From Closterium sp. Naga37s-1 (Eukaryota; Streptophyta; Zygnematophyceae; Desmidiales; Closteriaceae), in NCBI GenBank assembly GCA_947471745.1, contig CANJKZ010001112.1, positions 1,526,001 through 1,590,000 on the forward strand: a stretch of DNA of 64,000 bases. Direction: 5' to 3'. The position numbers and the translations under genes are program-made. Position 1 is the stretch's first letter; every line of letters begins with the position of its first letter. Shown one piece after another: positions 19,793 through 31,124 of the stretch. The notes under the pieces were generated by a model. The model did no database searches and was not told the origin of the DNA. It saw only the letters and a program-made list of their open reading frames with translations.

Positions 19793-21200
19793 ATGGAAGA
19801 AGAATCGGGGGCGGGCAGAGGGGACACACCAGAAGAGTTCCACGACTCCGATTTTGATATGGGGGAGGGATATTACGACTACTTTGACCCACCGGACTGG
19901 CCACCCATAGGGCCCGCGTTCATGGCGCTGGATGCAACCGCAAGTGAGACAGGACTGCAGACACCAGAGAATGAGAGGACAGGCAAGAGGGTAGAAGACA
20001 GGGCGGAAAGATCGGAAGAGGAGCAGTACACCTGGGACGTTGGAGAAGGATTGCAAGGGGAACATCGGCAAGCGGTGGAAGCCTTGCTGGCGTCGCATCG
20101 GCAGACGTTTGCCCACACACTGAAGGAGTTGGGATGCTGCAATTGCGCGGTCATGACGCTAGATCTAACCACGACGGTACTGGTGTACCAGAGGAGGCGC
20201 CGAATGAGCCCGCAGGACCTAGAGATATGCAAGAAGAAATGCCTGGAACTGTTAGAGGCAGGGCTGATACGGCGGTCAGAATCCAAGTACGTGGCAGCGA
20301 CAGTGGTGGCTGCCAGGATGGATCTCACAGGAACAGTGCTGGCTCGCCGCATGTGTGGCGACTATAGGGATCTGAACAAAGTGACAGTACCTGAGAGGTA
20401 CTCCACCCCGATGGTGGACGAGCTCTTCGATCAACTGGCGGGGGCACGGGTGTTTTCTACGCTGGACATGAGACAGGGATTCAACCAGATCCCTATTTCG
20501 GAGGCAGATAAGGCGAAAACCGCCTTTCACGGATCGGACGGAGCGTACGAGTGGAACCGAATGCCTTTTGGCCTCAAGAATGCCTCGCTGCTATTCCAGA
20601 AGGTGATGGACGCGGTACTACGAGGGATGGAGGGGGCGCTGTGCTACATTGACGACGTGATATTGTTCAGCACCACTCCAAAAGAACATGTGGAACGCCT
20701 AGCTGAGGCACTGCGAAGGATAAGGGAAGCTGTGCTGACCTGTCACCCGAAGAAGTGTCGCTTCGGGCACACGGCGGTGACGTACTTGGGGTTCGAAGTG
20801 GCGGGAGGGAAATTGGCGATTCAACAAGCAAAGGTGGCCATTCTGGACCAGGTGTCTCAGCCCAAGGACAAGAGCGCTCTCAGGGCACTGCTGGGATTTC
20901 TAAACTACTATCGTAAGTTTGTGGAGAACTTCAGCAGGAGGGCGGCACCATTGAACCAGCTGCTGAAGGACGATGTCAAATGGCAGTGGGGCGAGCAGCA
21001 GAAGGCGGCACTCAAGGATCTGATGGGAGCAATAAAGAATGGCGCAGTGCTCCAGCTGCCAAGGGCGGACATACCCTTCGTGCTCTACACAGTTTGGAGC
21101 AGCACAGGCATGGGAGCCATTCTAAGCCAGCAGGAGGGAGGGGAGGAGAAGGTAGTGGCATTCGCCAGCCATTCATGCAACCCGGCAGAAGCTAATTACT
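19793..21200 (+). CDS. Element G reverse transcriptase
   Basis: Begins with an acidic leader (EEEQYTWDVGEGL). It then shows RT motifs RMCGDYRDLNKVTVPERY, ARVFSTLDMRQGFNQIPI, MPFGLKNASLLFQKVMD and the catalytic YIDD (CYIDDVILFS, near 20650), followed by the LLGFLNYYRKFVENFSRRAAPLNQLLK connection and the start of RNase H. The frame stays open to 21286, but the last stretch after about 21200 no longer resembles RNase H. Known role: copies element RNA to DNA. Confidence 0.88.
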
Positions 21201-21293
21201 CTTCATACGTGCTTGACATACACGGGCATGACATTTCAACGTTCATACGTGCTTTTGTATCTATTGGTTTGGGTCGCGAAGAGTAGACTAGTT

Positions 21294-21680
21294 ATATTTT
21301 AGACTTCCGCGGATCGGGCGAAACGTGTGTCCCGCTCTTAAACCTTACCCGTTGTGGACGCCGCTGACGCTGTCTTCGTCACCGTCGCAGACTGGCTTTG
21401 TCGCCCATCACTCATCCGACAACATAGTCTGCTCCTGACCAAGTATGTAGGAAGGGAGGGAGGGATCACACCGGGAGAGAGGGGTGACGCGGTTGCGACA
21501 AGTGTGTGAGAGAGGGGGAGTGGGATAAGGGGGGTGGGAGAAAGGACGGAAGGCACCGGCAGAATGAGCGAGGGTGCCTGTGGGTGTCCATTGACGCGTG
21601 TAGCGTCCTCGTTCCCCCTTGCACCGTCTCCCTTTCTCCTCAGACCCTCAGAGCAGCGCGTGCCATGAATCACCAACAAA
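21294..21680. other. Unassigned repeat-related segment
   Basis: Starts with gacttccgcggatcggg, also found at 22296. Between 21436 and 21680 it runs parallel to 22540-22712 plus 23088-23195 (shared marks include gtccattgac.cgtgtagcgtc and a later gcgt.ccatgaat). It therefore looks like a diverged duplicate of the sequence around the solo LTR. No gene was recognised. Confidence 0.45.
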
Positions 21681-22290
21681 ACGATCGCCGTCCGTCCCGT
21701 CCCGTCCCACCGCGTCGCGTTGTCCGTCCGCGTCGTGCTGCCCGTCCCGTCCCGCCGCGTCGCGCCTGCCCGTTTTGTCAAGTCTTGTATCGCTGCCCAT
21801 CCCGTCACGTTGCGCTACCCCTGCTCGTAGCGCCGCGCCCTTCTAGTCACACCGTGTCGCGCCCTACCCTGCGTCCCGTAGCGCCCTAGGCTCCAACTCT
21901 ACCAGTCACGCCTTTCTAAGCCGCTCTAAGTGTTTAGGATTTCGGCAGCAGCACTTCCCACCTCTTTGCTTCCGCTATGGCGACCCCTAGGGTCCAGCAC
22001 TTTGACGCCGAGGGTAGGCCACTCAAGTTTTCGGTCTGGCTCCTGCGTGCGCGCCGCCTTTTAGAGAGTCAGGTTCAGGCAGATGAGTCTCTGTGGGCGC
22101 ACGCTTCTGACAACCTTCCTAAGCCCGACGACCCTTCACCATTAGGCGCTGACCCAAGCAGTGCAGGCTGAGACCGTTATTCCCGCCAGCGTGCTGACCT
22201 GACAGCGTGTTAGTCGTGTGACGCTGCGGCACGCATCGCCCTCAGCAACCTCCTCCCTGAGTCTAACGAGACCCACTTCACTTAGATTCG
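21680..22290 (+). mobile_element. Element I: fragment of Ty1/copia (GC-rich leader plus Gag start)
   Basis: GC-rich leader with imperfect cgtcccgtcccgccgcgtcg units (21680-21890), then a Gag start at 21977. The frame reads MATPRVQHFDAEGRPLKFSV then WLLRARRLLESQVQADESLW, and further on DAAARIALSNLLPESNETHF. It parallels the Gag of element H, which begins MATLSVLTFDPEGRQIEFQSW and has DATARLAVRNHLPLAERAHF. It stops abruptly near 22290, where F-box related sequence begins. It is a broken fossil fragment. Confidence 0.78.
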
Positions 22291-22295
22291 CACGG

Positions 22296-22430
22296 ACTTC
22301 CGCGGATCGAGCAACCCCAATGTCCTTCTGTTCCCCGTACCCCAGCCCATCGGACGTGCACATTCAGTGCTCGACGACGCCGCCCCGTCCCGTCGCCGTG
22401 GACGCCTTCGCAGCTTTCGTCGTCGCCACT
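22296..22430 (+). pseudogene. F-box gene exon 1 5' part, remnant copy
   Basis: About 110-135 bp aligning by eye with the first-exon 5' part of the F-box copies on the other strand near 38750-38860 and 39230-39340 (shared stretch: ccccagcccatcggacgtgc ... cattcagtgctcgacg ... ccgccccgtcccgtcg). It lies upstream on the same strand as the F-box remnant at 23720 and may be its displaced start. In the other copies the two parts are adjacent. No complete frame is present. Confidence 0.55.
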
Positions 22431-22712
22431 CCGTCTCGGTCGCTGTTGCATAACGGTCTCCGGCCCAACGTCGTCACTGTCGCCGTTGCCATCGCCCTGC
22501 CCCATCACCAAACGCTCCACCAGGTACTGTAGCCCGCTACCGACCAGGTATGAAGAAAGGGAAGACGCCACGGTTGCAGTGGGTGTATGTGAGAGGGAGG
22601 GCGTGATACAAGGGGGGGGCGGGAGAAAAGGGACTGAGGGCATGAAGATGGATGCCAACGTGTTTAAGGTGGGAGTGGGGCTGTGGGAGTCCATTGACAC
22701 TCGTAGCGTCTT
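22431..22712. other. Spacer related to 21436-21600
   Basis: Diverged duplicate of the segment near 21436-21600, interrupted at its right end by the solo LTR. No gene seen. Confidence 0.4.
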
Positions 22713-23082
22713 TGTTAGAGTACGACGGCTTATGCTGGCTTTGCTAGCTTGCCTGGACTTGATTATGCAATTTCTGGCTTAGGTTTATTTTATCATGCAT
22801 GCTTATGCTTGTTTTCCTAGGCTAGGTGCATTCCTATATTTTCTTATAGTTATGGCACCGAACCAGGTTGCGTGCACCGAATTCTGGGCTTTTTGGTTGC
22901 CACCTAATTGCCTTCTACCGAATCCGGGAAGGCTCTGTTCGTGACGCTTCACAACTCTCAAAACCTTCGCGTAACACCTGGGTTACTGGCCTTGTGTCGA
23001 GGTTATATATAGCCTCGTGCTGTACCCAGGCGGATCATGCAATTCAAACTCTTTTTCCTAAGCTCCATCCTAGATCCTCACA
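22713..23082 (+). repeat. Solo LTR of gypsy family A (370 bp)
   Basis: Starts TGTTAGAGTACGACGGC and ends GATCCTCACA, like the 3' LTR of element A. It is flanked by a perfect 5-bp duplication GTCTT (22708-22712 and 23083-23087). No internal region is left. The sequence it split reads through once the LTR and one GTCTT are set aside (gtagcgtc ... ttcgtt, as in the duplicate near 21600). Confidence 0.94.
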
Positions 23083-23087
23083 GTCTT

Positions 23088-23719
23088 CGTTCATGCTGCC
23101 CGCATCCGCCACTGCGAATGCTCCGTTTGAGGCCCTCCTCTCCCTCGCACCCTCTTCTCTCTCCGTCAAACCAGAGCAATGCGTCCCATGAATTGCCGAT
23201 AAAGAGATGTGGGAACGAAGAAGCAAGAGTGATGCAGATGCACGCGCAATCCTGCTAGCGGTGCTGCTGGTGGTGTTGCTGCTGGCGCAGGGGAGTCGCC
23301 CACATCACCAGCAATGGATAGGAGCCGTTATCAGCACCAACAATCAAGGATGAGATTGCAGGGGGGAGTGTTTAGTGTTGGGGGTTTGGATGCGAGTGAG
23401 GGGCGAAGTAGCAGCAAGAGCAGGAGAGCAGGCGGCAGTGACAGCAGACGTCGCGAAGGCGGCACCAGCGGCATCTGCAGTTGAGGTAGCACCAGTAGCA
23501 GTAGCGGTTATAGCACGAGCAGCACGTGCATCAGAAAGTGCAGCAGCAAATGCAGCGGATTGCAGCCAGGAGCAGCGGAAAGCAGCAACAGAGCCAGGCA
23601 GCCGAGTGCAACTAGCAGCATGGGGAGCGAAGGGGCGAGAGAGATTTGAAGGGCAGGGCAAAAGGGAGTGGAGGCAGGAAGACAAGGGGTGGAGTAGCGA
23701 CAAGGGAGGAGGAACAGAG
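23088..23719. other. Spacer between solo LTR and F-box remnant
   Basis: Continues the duplicate of 21610-21680 and then a Ser/Ala/Gly-rich, GCAGCA-rich stretch (23390-23600). The plus frame 23375-23884 is open through here and into the F-box remnant. I recognise no domain before the F-box. Confidence 0.4.
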
Positions 23720-24004
23720 GAGGTGGCATCAACAGCAGGCGCCTCCGAGTCTGCACCATCGAAAGATGCCGTTTCTACCGTCAACTCTACTTCATCCATA
23801 AACGATCTTCCTAATGAGTTCCTCGTAGTTGGTTTTCTCGCTCGCCAGCCCTATCGATCCTCAAGCAACCTTTACAGAACCTGAACCTATTCGACAGTGA
23901 AGGACCGTCATCCCCTGCTTGTGCTGATGCCGCTCACAGCCTTCTCGTCGCGTCCGTCTGCCGTAGACGGTGCAAACTTGCTTGGGATCACGTATCGACG
24001 CTGA
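23720..24004 (+). pseudogene. F-box-like host gene remnant, copy a
   Basis: A plus-strand frame ends with STSSINDLPNEFLVVGFLA, which corresponds to STSSMNDLPDDLLIVILSL in copy c. This is the start of an F-box (LPxELL). A second frame just downstream continues with NLFDSEGPSSPACADAAH and then LLVASVCRRRCKLAWD, the end of an F-box (VCRRW-like). F-box proteins recruit substrates to SCF ubiquitin ligases through Skp1. The domain appears split between frames at about 23880, with a stop there, so this copy is broken. The acgtatcgacgctgatgg at the end matches the exon end of copy b (38520). LRRs are not seen downstream. Confidence 0.6.
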
Positions 24005-24425
24005 TGGTGTGAAAACAAATGTAAGAACAAGTGATAAGTGAGAAAATAATTGTGAGAACAAGCGATAGGTCAGAGAAAGATTGTGATAACAAACAACATA
24101 TGAGAAAGAATCTGAGAACAATTGATAGGTGAGAACAAGCGATCTGTGGGCGTTACGGGATCAGACGGCATGTGGGGCGTTACGAGACAGGACTAGGCGC
24201 GGGACGACGTGCTCATGATACCATCCCTATTACCAACTAGATTACAGAGTAAGGGATGAACGAATGATTAGGTCTAAAAGGGAGGGATATAAGGAGAGCG
24301 TTGACTGAAATCTTGTACATTTTTGCATGCAACTCACTAGAGGCTAACTAAGAATGCATACATAACTTTGGCAGAAAGTTCAGCCTTCCTGCTCGCCCCT
24401 CTAATTGTGCCCCTGCTCGCCCCGC
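24005..24425. repeat. Degenerate short repeats and unassigned AT-rich spacer
   Basis: From 24008 to 24145 a unit like gtgagaacaagcgataggt recurs about five times with variation (agaacaagtgataagtgag, agaacaagcgataggtcag, agaacaattgataggtgag). After 24145 nothing is recognised. Confidence 0.55.
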
Positions 24426-24716
24426 CTATCCCATGCCTTTCCCCTCCCCCCTTTTGTAATGACCCCCTTGCTTTCCTGTGAGCAGCGATTTGATCGCATC
24501 CGTCCCCTTTGACAGAATCTCCACGACCTTCTTCCATTTCTTAGCAGCAGGTCTTCCACCCATCTCTTCAGCCGCTTCGAGTTGCGCCTGAGTAATGAAT
24601 TGTCGTCTTGAGAGTTCAAACCCCCAAAGCACCCGAATTAGCTCGGATGTACTGCCAGCCATTTCCTTGCCCTCGTACTCACCCACAGTGCGCCATGTGA
24701 CAGTTGCATCTTTCAT
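24426..24716 (-). CDS. Hypothetical exon or small ORF
   Basis: A minus frame of 96 residues beginning MKDATVTWRTVGEYEGKEM and continuing with ELIRVLWGFELSRRQFITQAQLEAAEEMGG, AAKKWKKVVEIL. Its composition is protein-like (balanced charges, amphipathic helices) and unlike the repeat-driven frames nearby. Just upstream, ttattaagttag before the methionine resembles a 3' splice site, so it could be an internal exon. I do not recognise the family and assign no function. Confidence 0.35.
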   Translation of the reverse strand: MKDATVTWRTVGEYEGKEMAGSTSELIRVLWGFELSRRQFITQAQLEAAEEMGGRPAAKKWKKVVEILSKGTDAIKSLLTGKQGGHYKRGEGKGMG

Positions 24717-25429
24717 TCTAACTTAATAACACACCCGCAGGTACTTGCACCCAAAAATACCAGTGTCGTTCTCTTCCCCTTCCTCTTCCCCCTCCTCTTC
24801 CCCTTCCTCTTTCCCATCCCCTCCCTATCCTCCCCCCCTTCCCCTTTCCTCTTCCCCTTCGCTTGCTGCTGATGTGGTGGCAGCCGGAGCTTGCAGGAGG
24901 CGCTGGATAAACATGTATAGACGGAAAGAGGCAGAGCGGTAGATCGGAGAGAAAAAGGGCGAGAAAGAGGTGGGGAGGTAGGCTGCTCTTTGAGGTCCAG
25001 GAGGATCCAATCAGGAAATACAAAGACTAGTTGGTAGACCTGGTGAGGATTGGCGTGAATGTTTATATCCCCACGGTAACATAGCCTTTTGTCGCATCCC
25101 TCACCGCATGCCCCAGTCACCTCAACTCCTCCTAAATGTGATTGTTCTTTTGTGTTAGCAATCAACCTATCCCACCCAACTCATGCCACACCCTGTGCCC
25201 CACCCCACCCACCCACCCAATGCTAGTCGTCAAAAGGTTGCTATCTCCCTCACCTTCACCTAAATACGGTTGCTCCCCAGTGCCGTCTATGCCACATCGA
25301 GGGCCGTTGCTGCCTCCCCTACCCGCATCCCACCCAACCCCAAGGCCCATGCCCCACGCCCCCTGACCCATGTCCTGTAGCCCACACAATGTCAGCCAAC
25401 TCACAGCTATGACCCCTTACCTCCTCCCG
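24717..25429. other. Unassigned, with polypyrimidine tract
   Basis: Holds a long plus-strand CCT/TTC tract (24774-24865, cttcccc units) and a C-rich stretch with ccacccaccc (25180-25220). Long minus frames here read Lys/Gly/Arg repeats from the tract and are not supported as genes. Nothing else was recognised. Confidence 0.5.
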
Positions 25430-25547
25430 TGCCCCAGTGGCCCGCGCCCCGGCAGCCGGCGCCCGGACCCCTCGTCCGCGCCCGCACCCGGCGTCCGCGC
25501 CCGCACCCGCACCCCTCGTCCATGCCCGCGCCCCGGCGGCCCGCGCC
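25430..25547. repeat. GC-rich array, left half (split by element C1)
   Basis: Degenerate gcccgcgccccggc / cgcccgcacccg units. The same kind of array resumes at 31944 on the other side of element C1, so C1 landed inside one array of about 280 bp. It may be the leader of another copia element or an independent minisatellite. Confidence 0.75.
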
Positions 25548-26366
25548 TGTTGGTGCAACCCTACGGTTTGCACTCGGCTTGTTGTCCGTGTGCGTGAATG
25601 TGTGCGTGTATGGAATGGTATGAGGGCATGGGATAATATATATTTCATGCTTATAATTGTGTGTGAATGTTGAGTCATGATGTCGAGTGTGTGTGTCGAG
25701 TCAATAGCGAGTTATCGCTAGACGCGTGTTACGCGGTCGTTTGTGTCTCACGCGCGGTTTCTATTTTGTCGTGCGCGGTTTCTATTTTGTCCTGTGTCGA
25801 ACGTTCGGCGTGTCGCAGGTGTGTGCAGCAGACCCATCAAGAACTCAAGGATGAGTTTGTGATGAAGAGCCCGACCCTTGTTGTCAAGCCTCAAGTGATT
25901 TCGAAGCTCGCCAAAAGGGTACACCTCAAGATATTGAAGATAGTTACATTACTTTGTGTAGTGTAACATTTCACTTGGTGTAGGCCCTAGTGAAGGGTAG
26001 TTTCGAGACCCTTCGTGGTTGGGGACAGTGTGGCACTGTTCCACATCACTGTACCTCGGCTCTTGGGGTTTGTAGGAGCTGGGAGTCATTCCCAACTCGT
26101 AACTCTTCCTATCTTGTGTTCTAAGACTATAGTGGCTGCCATAGTACCGTTCGTTAAAACCGACGCTGTGTCGTCAATTCTTTATCAAATCGTGCAATCT
26201 AAATTGCTAATTGTAGACGACGTGAAGACGCTCCAGATCCAATTTGAATCAAGTCATTTTCAGCTGTGAGCAGAACTCTATCAACGTTTGAAGCCGCTGT
26301 GCAGAAATCCGTCTCTGCTCTCTATCTTTCGTTTTAGGCACATTCAAGCCTATTGTGACTATAAAA
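25548..26366 (+). repeat. Element C1 5' LTR (819 bp)
   Basis: Starts TGTTGGTGCAACCCTACGG and ends GTGACTATAAAA, two bases before the primer binding site. The end is not the usual CA, but both copies end at the same base. Contains two short direct repeats cgcgcggtttctattttgtc (25752-25790). Confidence 0.92.
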
Positions 26367-26368
26367 AG

Positions 26369-26380
26369 TGGTATCAGAGC
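26369..26380 (+). promoter_or_regulatory. Primer binding site of element C1
   Basis: tggtatcagagc, complementary to the initiator methionine tRNA 3' end, placed right after the 5' LTR. Confidence 0.92.
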
Positions 26381-26400
26381 CCCTTGGAGCAGTTTCGACA

Positions 26401-29400
26401 ATGTCTGGACCTGAGGAAAGGGGTGGCAGAGGTGCTGGTGGCAGTGGAGAAGCTCAAGCTCAAGGCCAACCCTGTGATTCAGCCATGGCGCCCATGCAAC
26501 CAAGTCTTGGCCCACCTAGGGATGAGCCTAAGGTGTTTGGGCTTGACAAGTTCAACGGTGACAACTTTGCTGAATGGTCCTTCAAGATGGAGAACATCTT
26601 TGACCACTATGGCCTGCTGGAGGTGATGGAAGGAACGGAGAAGCGCCCCGAGAACGACCCGGAGAAGAGCCCGTGGGTGCGGAAGAGCGCACAAGGCTAT
26701 CTCTTACTTGGGCAAGCGTTGGGGAGCAGTCAGATCCGTCACATCAAGCCATTCCAGCGTGAACCAGAGAAAGGACCAAAGGCATGGGCTGCTCTCAAGG
26801 GTGTACATGCTCCTGCAACAGCGGCGGTAGCGGTGGTGTTGGAACGGCAAATGGCGGCACTACGAATTGAAGAAGACGAAGCGGTTGAAGAAGGGGTGCA
26901 GAAATTCTTTGACTTGTTGACGCGGCTTGAGGGAGCTGATTTGAACTACAGTGAGCTCCAAAAGAAGACCAAGTTGCTGGCCTTACTCCCAGAGTCATGG
27001 TCCTCGCTCATCATCAACCTTAATCGCGACTTGCCCGGCCTCTCGCTTGAAGACGTGAAGCGAGCTATCCTTCAAGAGGATTTCCGCCGCCGTGAGTTGG
27101 CGAGTGCGGATGGCGTTGGGGCAGCGAGCATCGGCCGTGGATATGGTCGAGGAAGAGGCAGAGGACGAGGGGGAGGAAGGTTTGGTGGCAGCAACTTCGG
27201 CGGAGGCCGCAGGAGTGGCGGTTACGGCAGCGACGACAAGAGCTACGGACGCGGTCGCGGCCGATTCGACGGCGAGTGTCACTATTGCCACAAGAGCGGA
27301 CACATGTGGCACGACTGCTACAAACTCCCTGATGGTTGGACCCCTGCTCAAGGCCAAGAGGGTAGAGGAGCAGGAGGAGGGAGAGGACGAGGCCGTGGAG
27401 GCCGTGGCGGTCGCGGTGGCGGAGCTGCAAACATGAAGAGCGGAGACAACGACAAGGACCCGAGCGACGATCGATACCCGGGTCTATTCTACTTCGTGTC
27501 GACGCAAGTACCGGCTGGTCCAGAGAAGGATGAAGGCTTTGAGGAGCCAGCAGCTGTGGGGAAGGTGACCCTACACCCCCTGGACTATTGGGTGATTGAT
27601 AGTGGCGCTACCTATAGCATGACACCTCGCTCGGACTTGCTCACCGAACTCGAGCCGTCACCGGTGAAGCATGTCACATCGGCTTTGGGGCAGCGAGCAG
27701 AGGTGAAAGGCATGGGCAAGGCCATGTTCAAGGGTGCTGATGGGAAGATGGTGGGTCTCAAGAACGTGCTTTGGGTGCCCAGTCTTGCTGCAAACCTGAT
27801 TTCCGTGCGGCGGTTGGCAAAGGCCGGCATGGACACGAACTCGAAGGGAGCCAAGACCTACACCGCAAGGCTTGGCGATCGAATTCTTTGGGACCTTCAT
27901 GAGGACAGGGATGTCTACAACGAGATGTGGCAGATCCCAGTGGTCCCTATGCCTAAGGAGAGGCAAGTGGCAGCAAGCATCAGCACCAAGGATGGAGCGG
28001 TCGGTAGCGACGATGGCGCGAACGGTCGCGCTAAGGAGAATGAGCTCAAGAAGAGCAAACCTGGAGGGACCAGCAAGTTCAGTGAACCTAAGGAGAGTGG
28101 TGCAGCAACCAAGGAGCAGCAAAAGGGTGAGGAGAACCCAGAGGCAGCAGCAGAGGAGGACTACGGAGAGAGTATGTGGGGCGCTATTGCGAGCGCGGCA
28201 TTCTCCAATCCAACTTCGGCTACGGGGGAGTGTGATTGGCTCACCTTGCATCGGCGCATGGGGCATGTGGCCCTGCCCATCTTGCAGCAGCTAGTGAAGA
28301 ATGAGATGGTTGCTGGCATACGTGTGAAGGGGGAGCCCGATGAGGTGCTTGGCTGCCCGACGTGCATTCAAGCCAAGTTCACCCGGTTTCCGTTCCCTAG
28401 TTCGGAGGCAACGGCAAAGGCACCGCTTGATGAGGTGGTGATGGACGTGGTGGGCCCCCTGAAGCTTGGAGCTGCTGGAGCTGAGTATTTTCTCACCATT
28501 GTCGACGTCTACACCCGCATGACTTGGGTGTACGTGCTGGCCAAGAAGAGCGACGTGGCTGAAACGTTGAAGACGGATTGGTTCCCGATGGTGGAGCGGC
28601 AACAAGACCGTCTAGTCAAGTCAATCCGCACCGATCGAGGGAGAGTTCCTGAGCAAGGAGTTTGGGTTGTGGCTGAAGAAGAATGGTATTCGGCACTCCC
28701 TCACCATGCCATACTCCCCTGCAATGAACGGCATCGCCGAGCGAGCGAACCGCACAATCACGGAGGCGGCACGCGGGTTGCTCATTGAAGCCGGGCTACC
28801 CGACTATTTCTGGCCTGATGCGGTGCGGAGCGCGTGTGTGGCCAAGAACAGAGCCTTGACTCATGTGGGAGCAGACAAATGGGTGCCCTATGTGGAGTGG
28901 CTAGGAAGGAAGCCAAAGGTGGATATGCTTCGGGTGTTCGGGTGCATGTGCATGGCGCTCGTGCCTAAGCATCTTCGGCACAACAAGCTTGGTGCCAAGG
29001 CGGTGTGGGCCGTGCACTTGGGCATGGCTCAAAACAGCAAGGGATGGCTTCTCTGGGACCCATTCACCAAGAAATTCTTGGTGAGCAGGGACTGCAAGTT
29101 CATGGAGAACTTCATGTACAAGGATTGGAAGGCGGAGAATGAGGCGAAGATAGGCGTGCGGTTTGGGGAGGTGAAGAGTTCCGGTTTGGAGCATGTGGAG
29201 CTGCCTTTGGAACTGAGCAGCGGCAGCACAACCACAAGGCAATCCTCCCTTGTGAATGGGGGAGAGGAGGCCAATGATGCAGAGGAAGAAGAGGAGGAGG
29301 TGCAGCAAGTGAGCGAGCGTGCACCGTCACTTCCTTCCCGTACTACGAGTGCTCCACGGATTCGAGCCACACCGCAGCAACGCCAAGGCCTTCAAGTCCC

Positions 29401-31083
29401 TGCAGCTGAGGAGGAAGGAAGGGGGAAGAGGAGAGTTCAACCCCCTAATAGGCTGACCTATGATGCGCCGGGAAAGCAGGGCAAGACAGCCCTGGCCGGA
29501 GCGGCAATGATGGTCGGAGACGACGAGGAGAGTGACTACGAGGAGTGTGCCTTCGCGTTCTTCTCTCCGGTGGAGATGCCGGGAGAACCAGCAACTCTCA
29601 AGGAGGCTTTGGAGAGTAGTGATGCTGAGGAGTGGAAGAAGGCCATGGAGAGTGAGCTGAAGAGCATCGAGGAGAATGACACGTTTGAATTGGTGGAGCT
29701 ACCGGAGGGGCGTACGGCGATAACGTCCAAGTGGCTCTTCAAAATCAAGTCGGATGCCGACGGCAAGATCGAGCGCTACAAGTCTAGGCTTGTAGCCAAG
29801 GGGTACCAGCAGAAGGAGAAGGTGGACTTCAAGGAGCTGTTTGCCCCTGTGGTGAAGCCGACGACGCTGCGAACCCTATTCGCGGGAGCCGCCATCAAAG
29901 GATGGGTAGTAAAGCAAATGGACATCGTAACGGCATTCCTTAACGGCATCCTTGAGGAGGAGATTTTTATGGTGCAGCCAGAGGGGTTTGATGATGGTAG
30001 TGGCAGAGTGTGGAAGCTGAAGAAGGCCCTCTTTGGGCTGAAGCAGGCCCCTAGGCAATGGTACATGAAGCTGCGCGAAGTGTTGGAGGGGATCGGCTTC
30101 ACTCCCTCAACGGCCGATCTGACCTTGTGAAGGAGGTGATGCTGAAGCTTCAAGACAAGTTCAAGTGCAAGGCCCTTGGTGACGTGAGCTTCTACCTTGG
30201 GCTCCACATCGAACGAGATGTGGAGAAGCGGTGCATGCGGGTGCATCAACGAAAGTACCTGGAGGCATTGGCTGCCAACTTTGGGCAGAGTGAAGGCCAT
30301 GTGGCTACCCCCTTTCCCTCTGGGTTCAAGTGTGTGAAGGGACCAGAGGAGGAAAGCGTTGGTGAAGAGGAGAGGCGCCGATTTCACTCGTTGGTGGGCA
30401 GCCTCATGTATGCGGCGGTAAACACCTGACCGGACGTCGCGTTTGCTACCGGGCAGCTGGCTAGGGTTGTGCAATGCCCTAATGAGGAGCAGGTAGCAGC
30501 TGGAATGAGGGTGGCCAAGTATCTTGGCCAAACACTGACCGTTGGGCTGCAATACTCGGCGGCGGCACAAAGGCGCCAAAAGAGCGCGGATGGTGTTGAA
30601 CCCGGGCGTTTGTTCCTCACCGCCTACTCGGATGCTTCATATGCATCAGAACCAGAGGACATGACAAGTGTGGGAGGCTTCATATGCTGTGTTGGTGGAG
30701 GCCCAACTGCTTGGGAGAGCAAGAAGCAGGTTGACCAAGCTTTGAGCTCGGTGGAGTCCGAGTACATGGCACTCTTCCGTGCCGTACGGGAGATTGTGTG
30801 GCAGCGGCGTTTGTTGGCTGAATTGGGGGAGGAGCAGCAAGGACCTACCCCACTGTACTGTGACAGCCAGGGTGCCATTGCTCTTGCTAAGAACCCTGTC
30901 TTGCATGGACTCACGAAGCACATGAGGGTGAAGTGGCATTGGACGAGGAGCATGGTAACCGCGGGTGAAGTTGAGTTGCGCTACGTGAAGACCACGGGGC
31001 AGCCGGCTGACATGATGACCAAGAGGCTGGTGGAGCAGCAGCATTGGAAGTGTTGCAAGCTGGCTGGGATGGCTCTGAACTGA
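26401..31083 (+). pseudogene. Element C1 Gag-Pol polyprotein
   Basis: Copia order of domains. Gag begins MSGPEERGGRGAGG at 26401, chosen because it is the first methionine after the primer site and precedes the conserved FNGDNFAEWSFKMENIF. A Gly/Arg-rich segment and CCHC knuckle (CHYCHKSGHMWHDC) lie near 27275-27320. Protease reads DSGATYSM near 27598. GAG-pre-integrase reads WLTLHRRMGHVALPIL near 28240. Integrase runs about 28430-29100 with VVMDVVGPLK and YSPAMNGIAERANRTI. An acidic linker follows (29260-29450). RT runs about 29590-30440 with KARLVAKGYQQKE-like KSRLVAKGYQQKEKVDFKEL and FLNGILEEEIFM. RNase H runs about 30610-31080 with YSDASYASEPEDMTSVGG and the tail KHMRVKWHWTRS. It has few breaks for its length. 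Confidence 0.92.
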
Positions 31084-31124
31084 GAGAGCAACATATCCTA
31101 AGGCCAACAATCCGAGGGGGAGTT

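Larger units (their letters stand above)
16504..21200 (+). mobile_element. Element G: Ty3/gypsy retrotransposon carrying a DNMT3-like methyltransferase
   Basis: Parts in order are Gag (16504-17406), three CCHC zinc knuckles (about 17462-17630), aspartic protease (ILDTGAHNVLIG near 18025), a DNA cytosine-5 methyltransferase (about 18560-19540), and RT into the start of RNase H (about 19950-21200). No integrase or LTR is found, and the sequence changes character after about 21200. The domain order PR-methyltransferase-RT is not standard for gypsy. The same order is seen in element F, so it is a property of the family and not a chance junction. It is a fossil with several breaks. Confidence 0.9.

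Noticed and set aside
24008-24145. CRISPR-like repeat array
   Set aside because: Units are degenerate, with no constant repeat and spacer lengths, and the context is eukaryotic.
24745-25165. Lys/Gly/Arg-rich minus frame as a nucleolar-type protein
   Set aside because: It translates a CCT/TTC simple tract.
26369-26380. tggtatcagagc as part of a tRNA gene
   Set aside because: Only the 3' tRNA complement is present, always next to an LTR. It is a primer binding site, with no cloverleaf around it.
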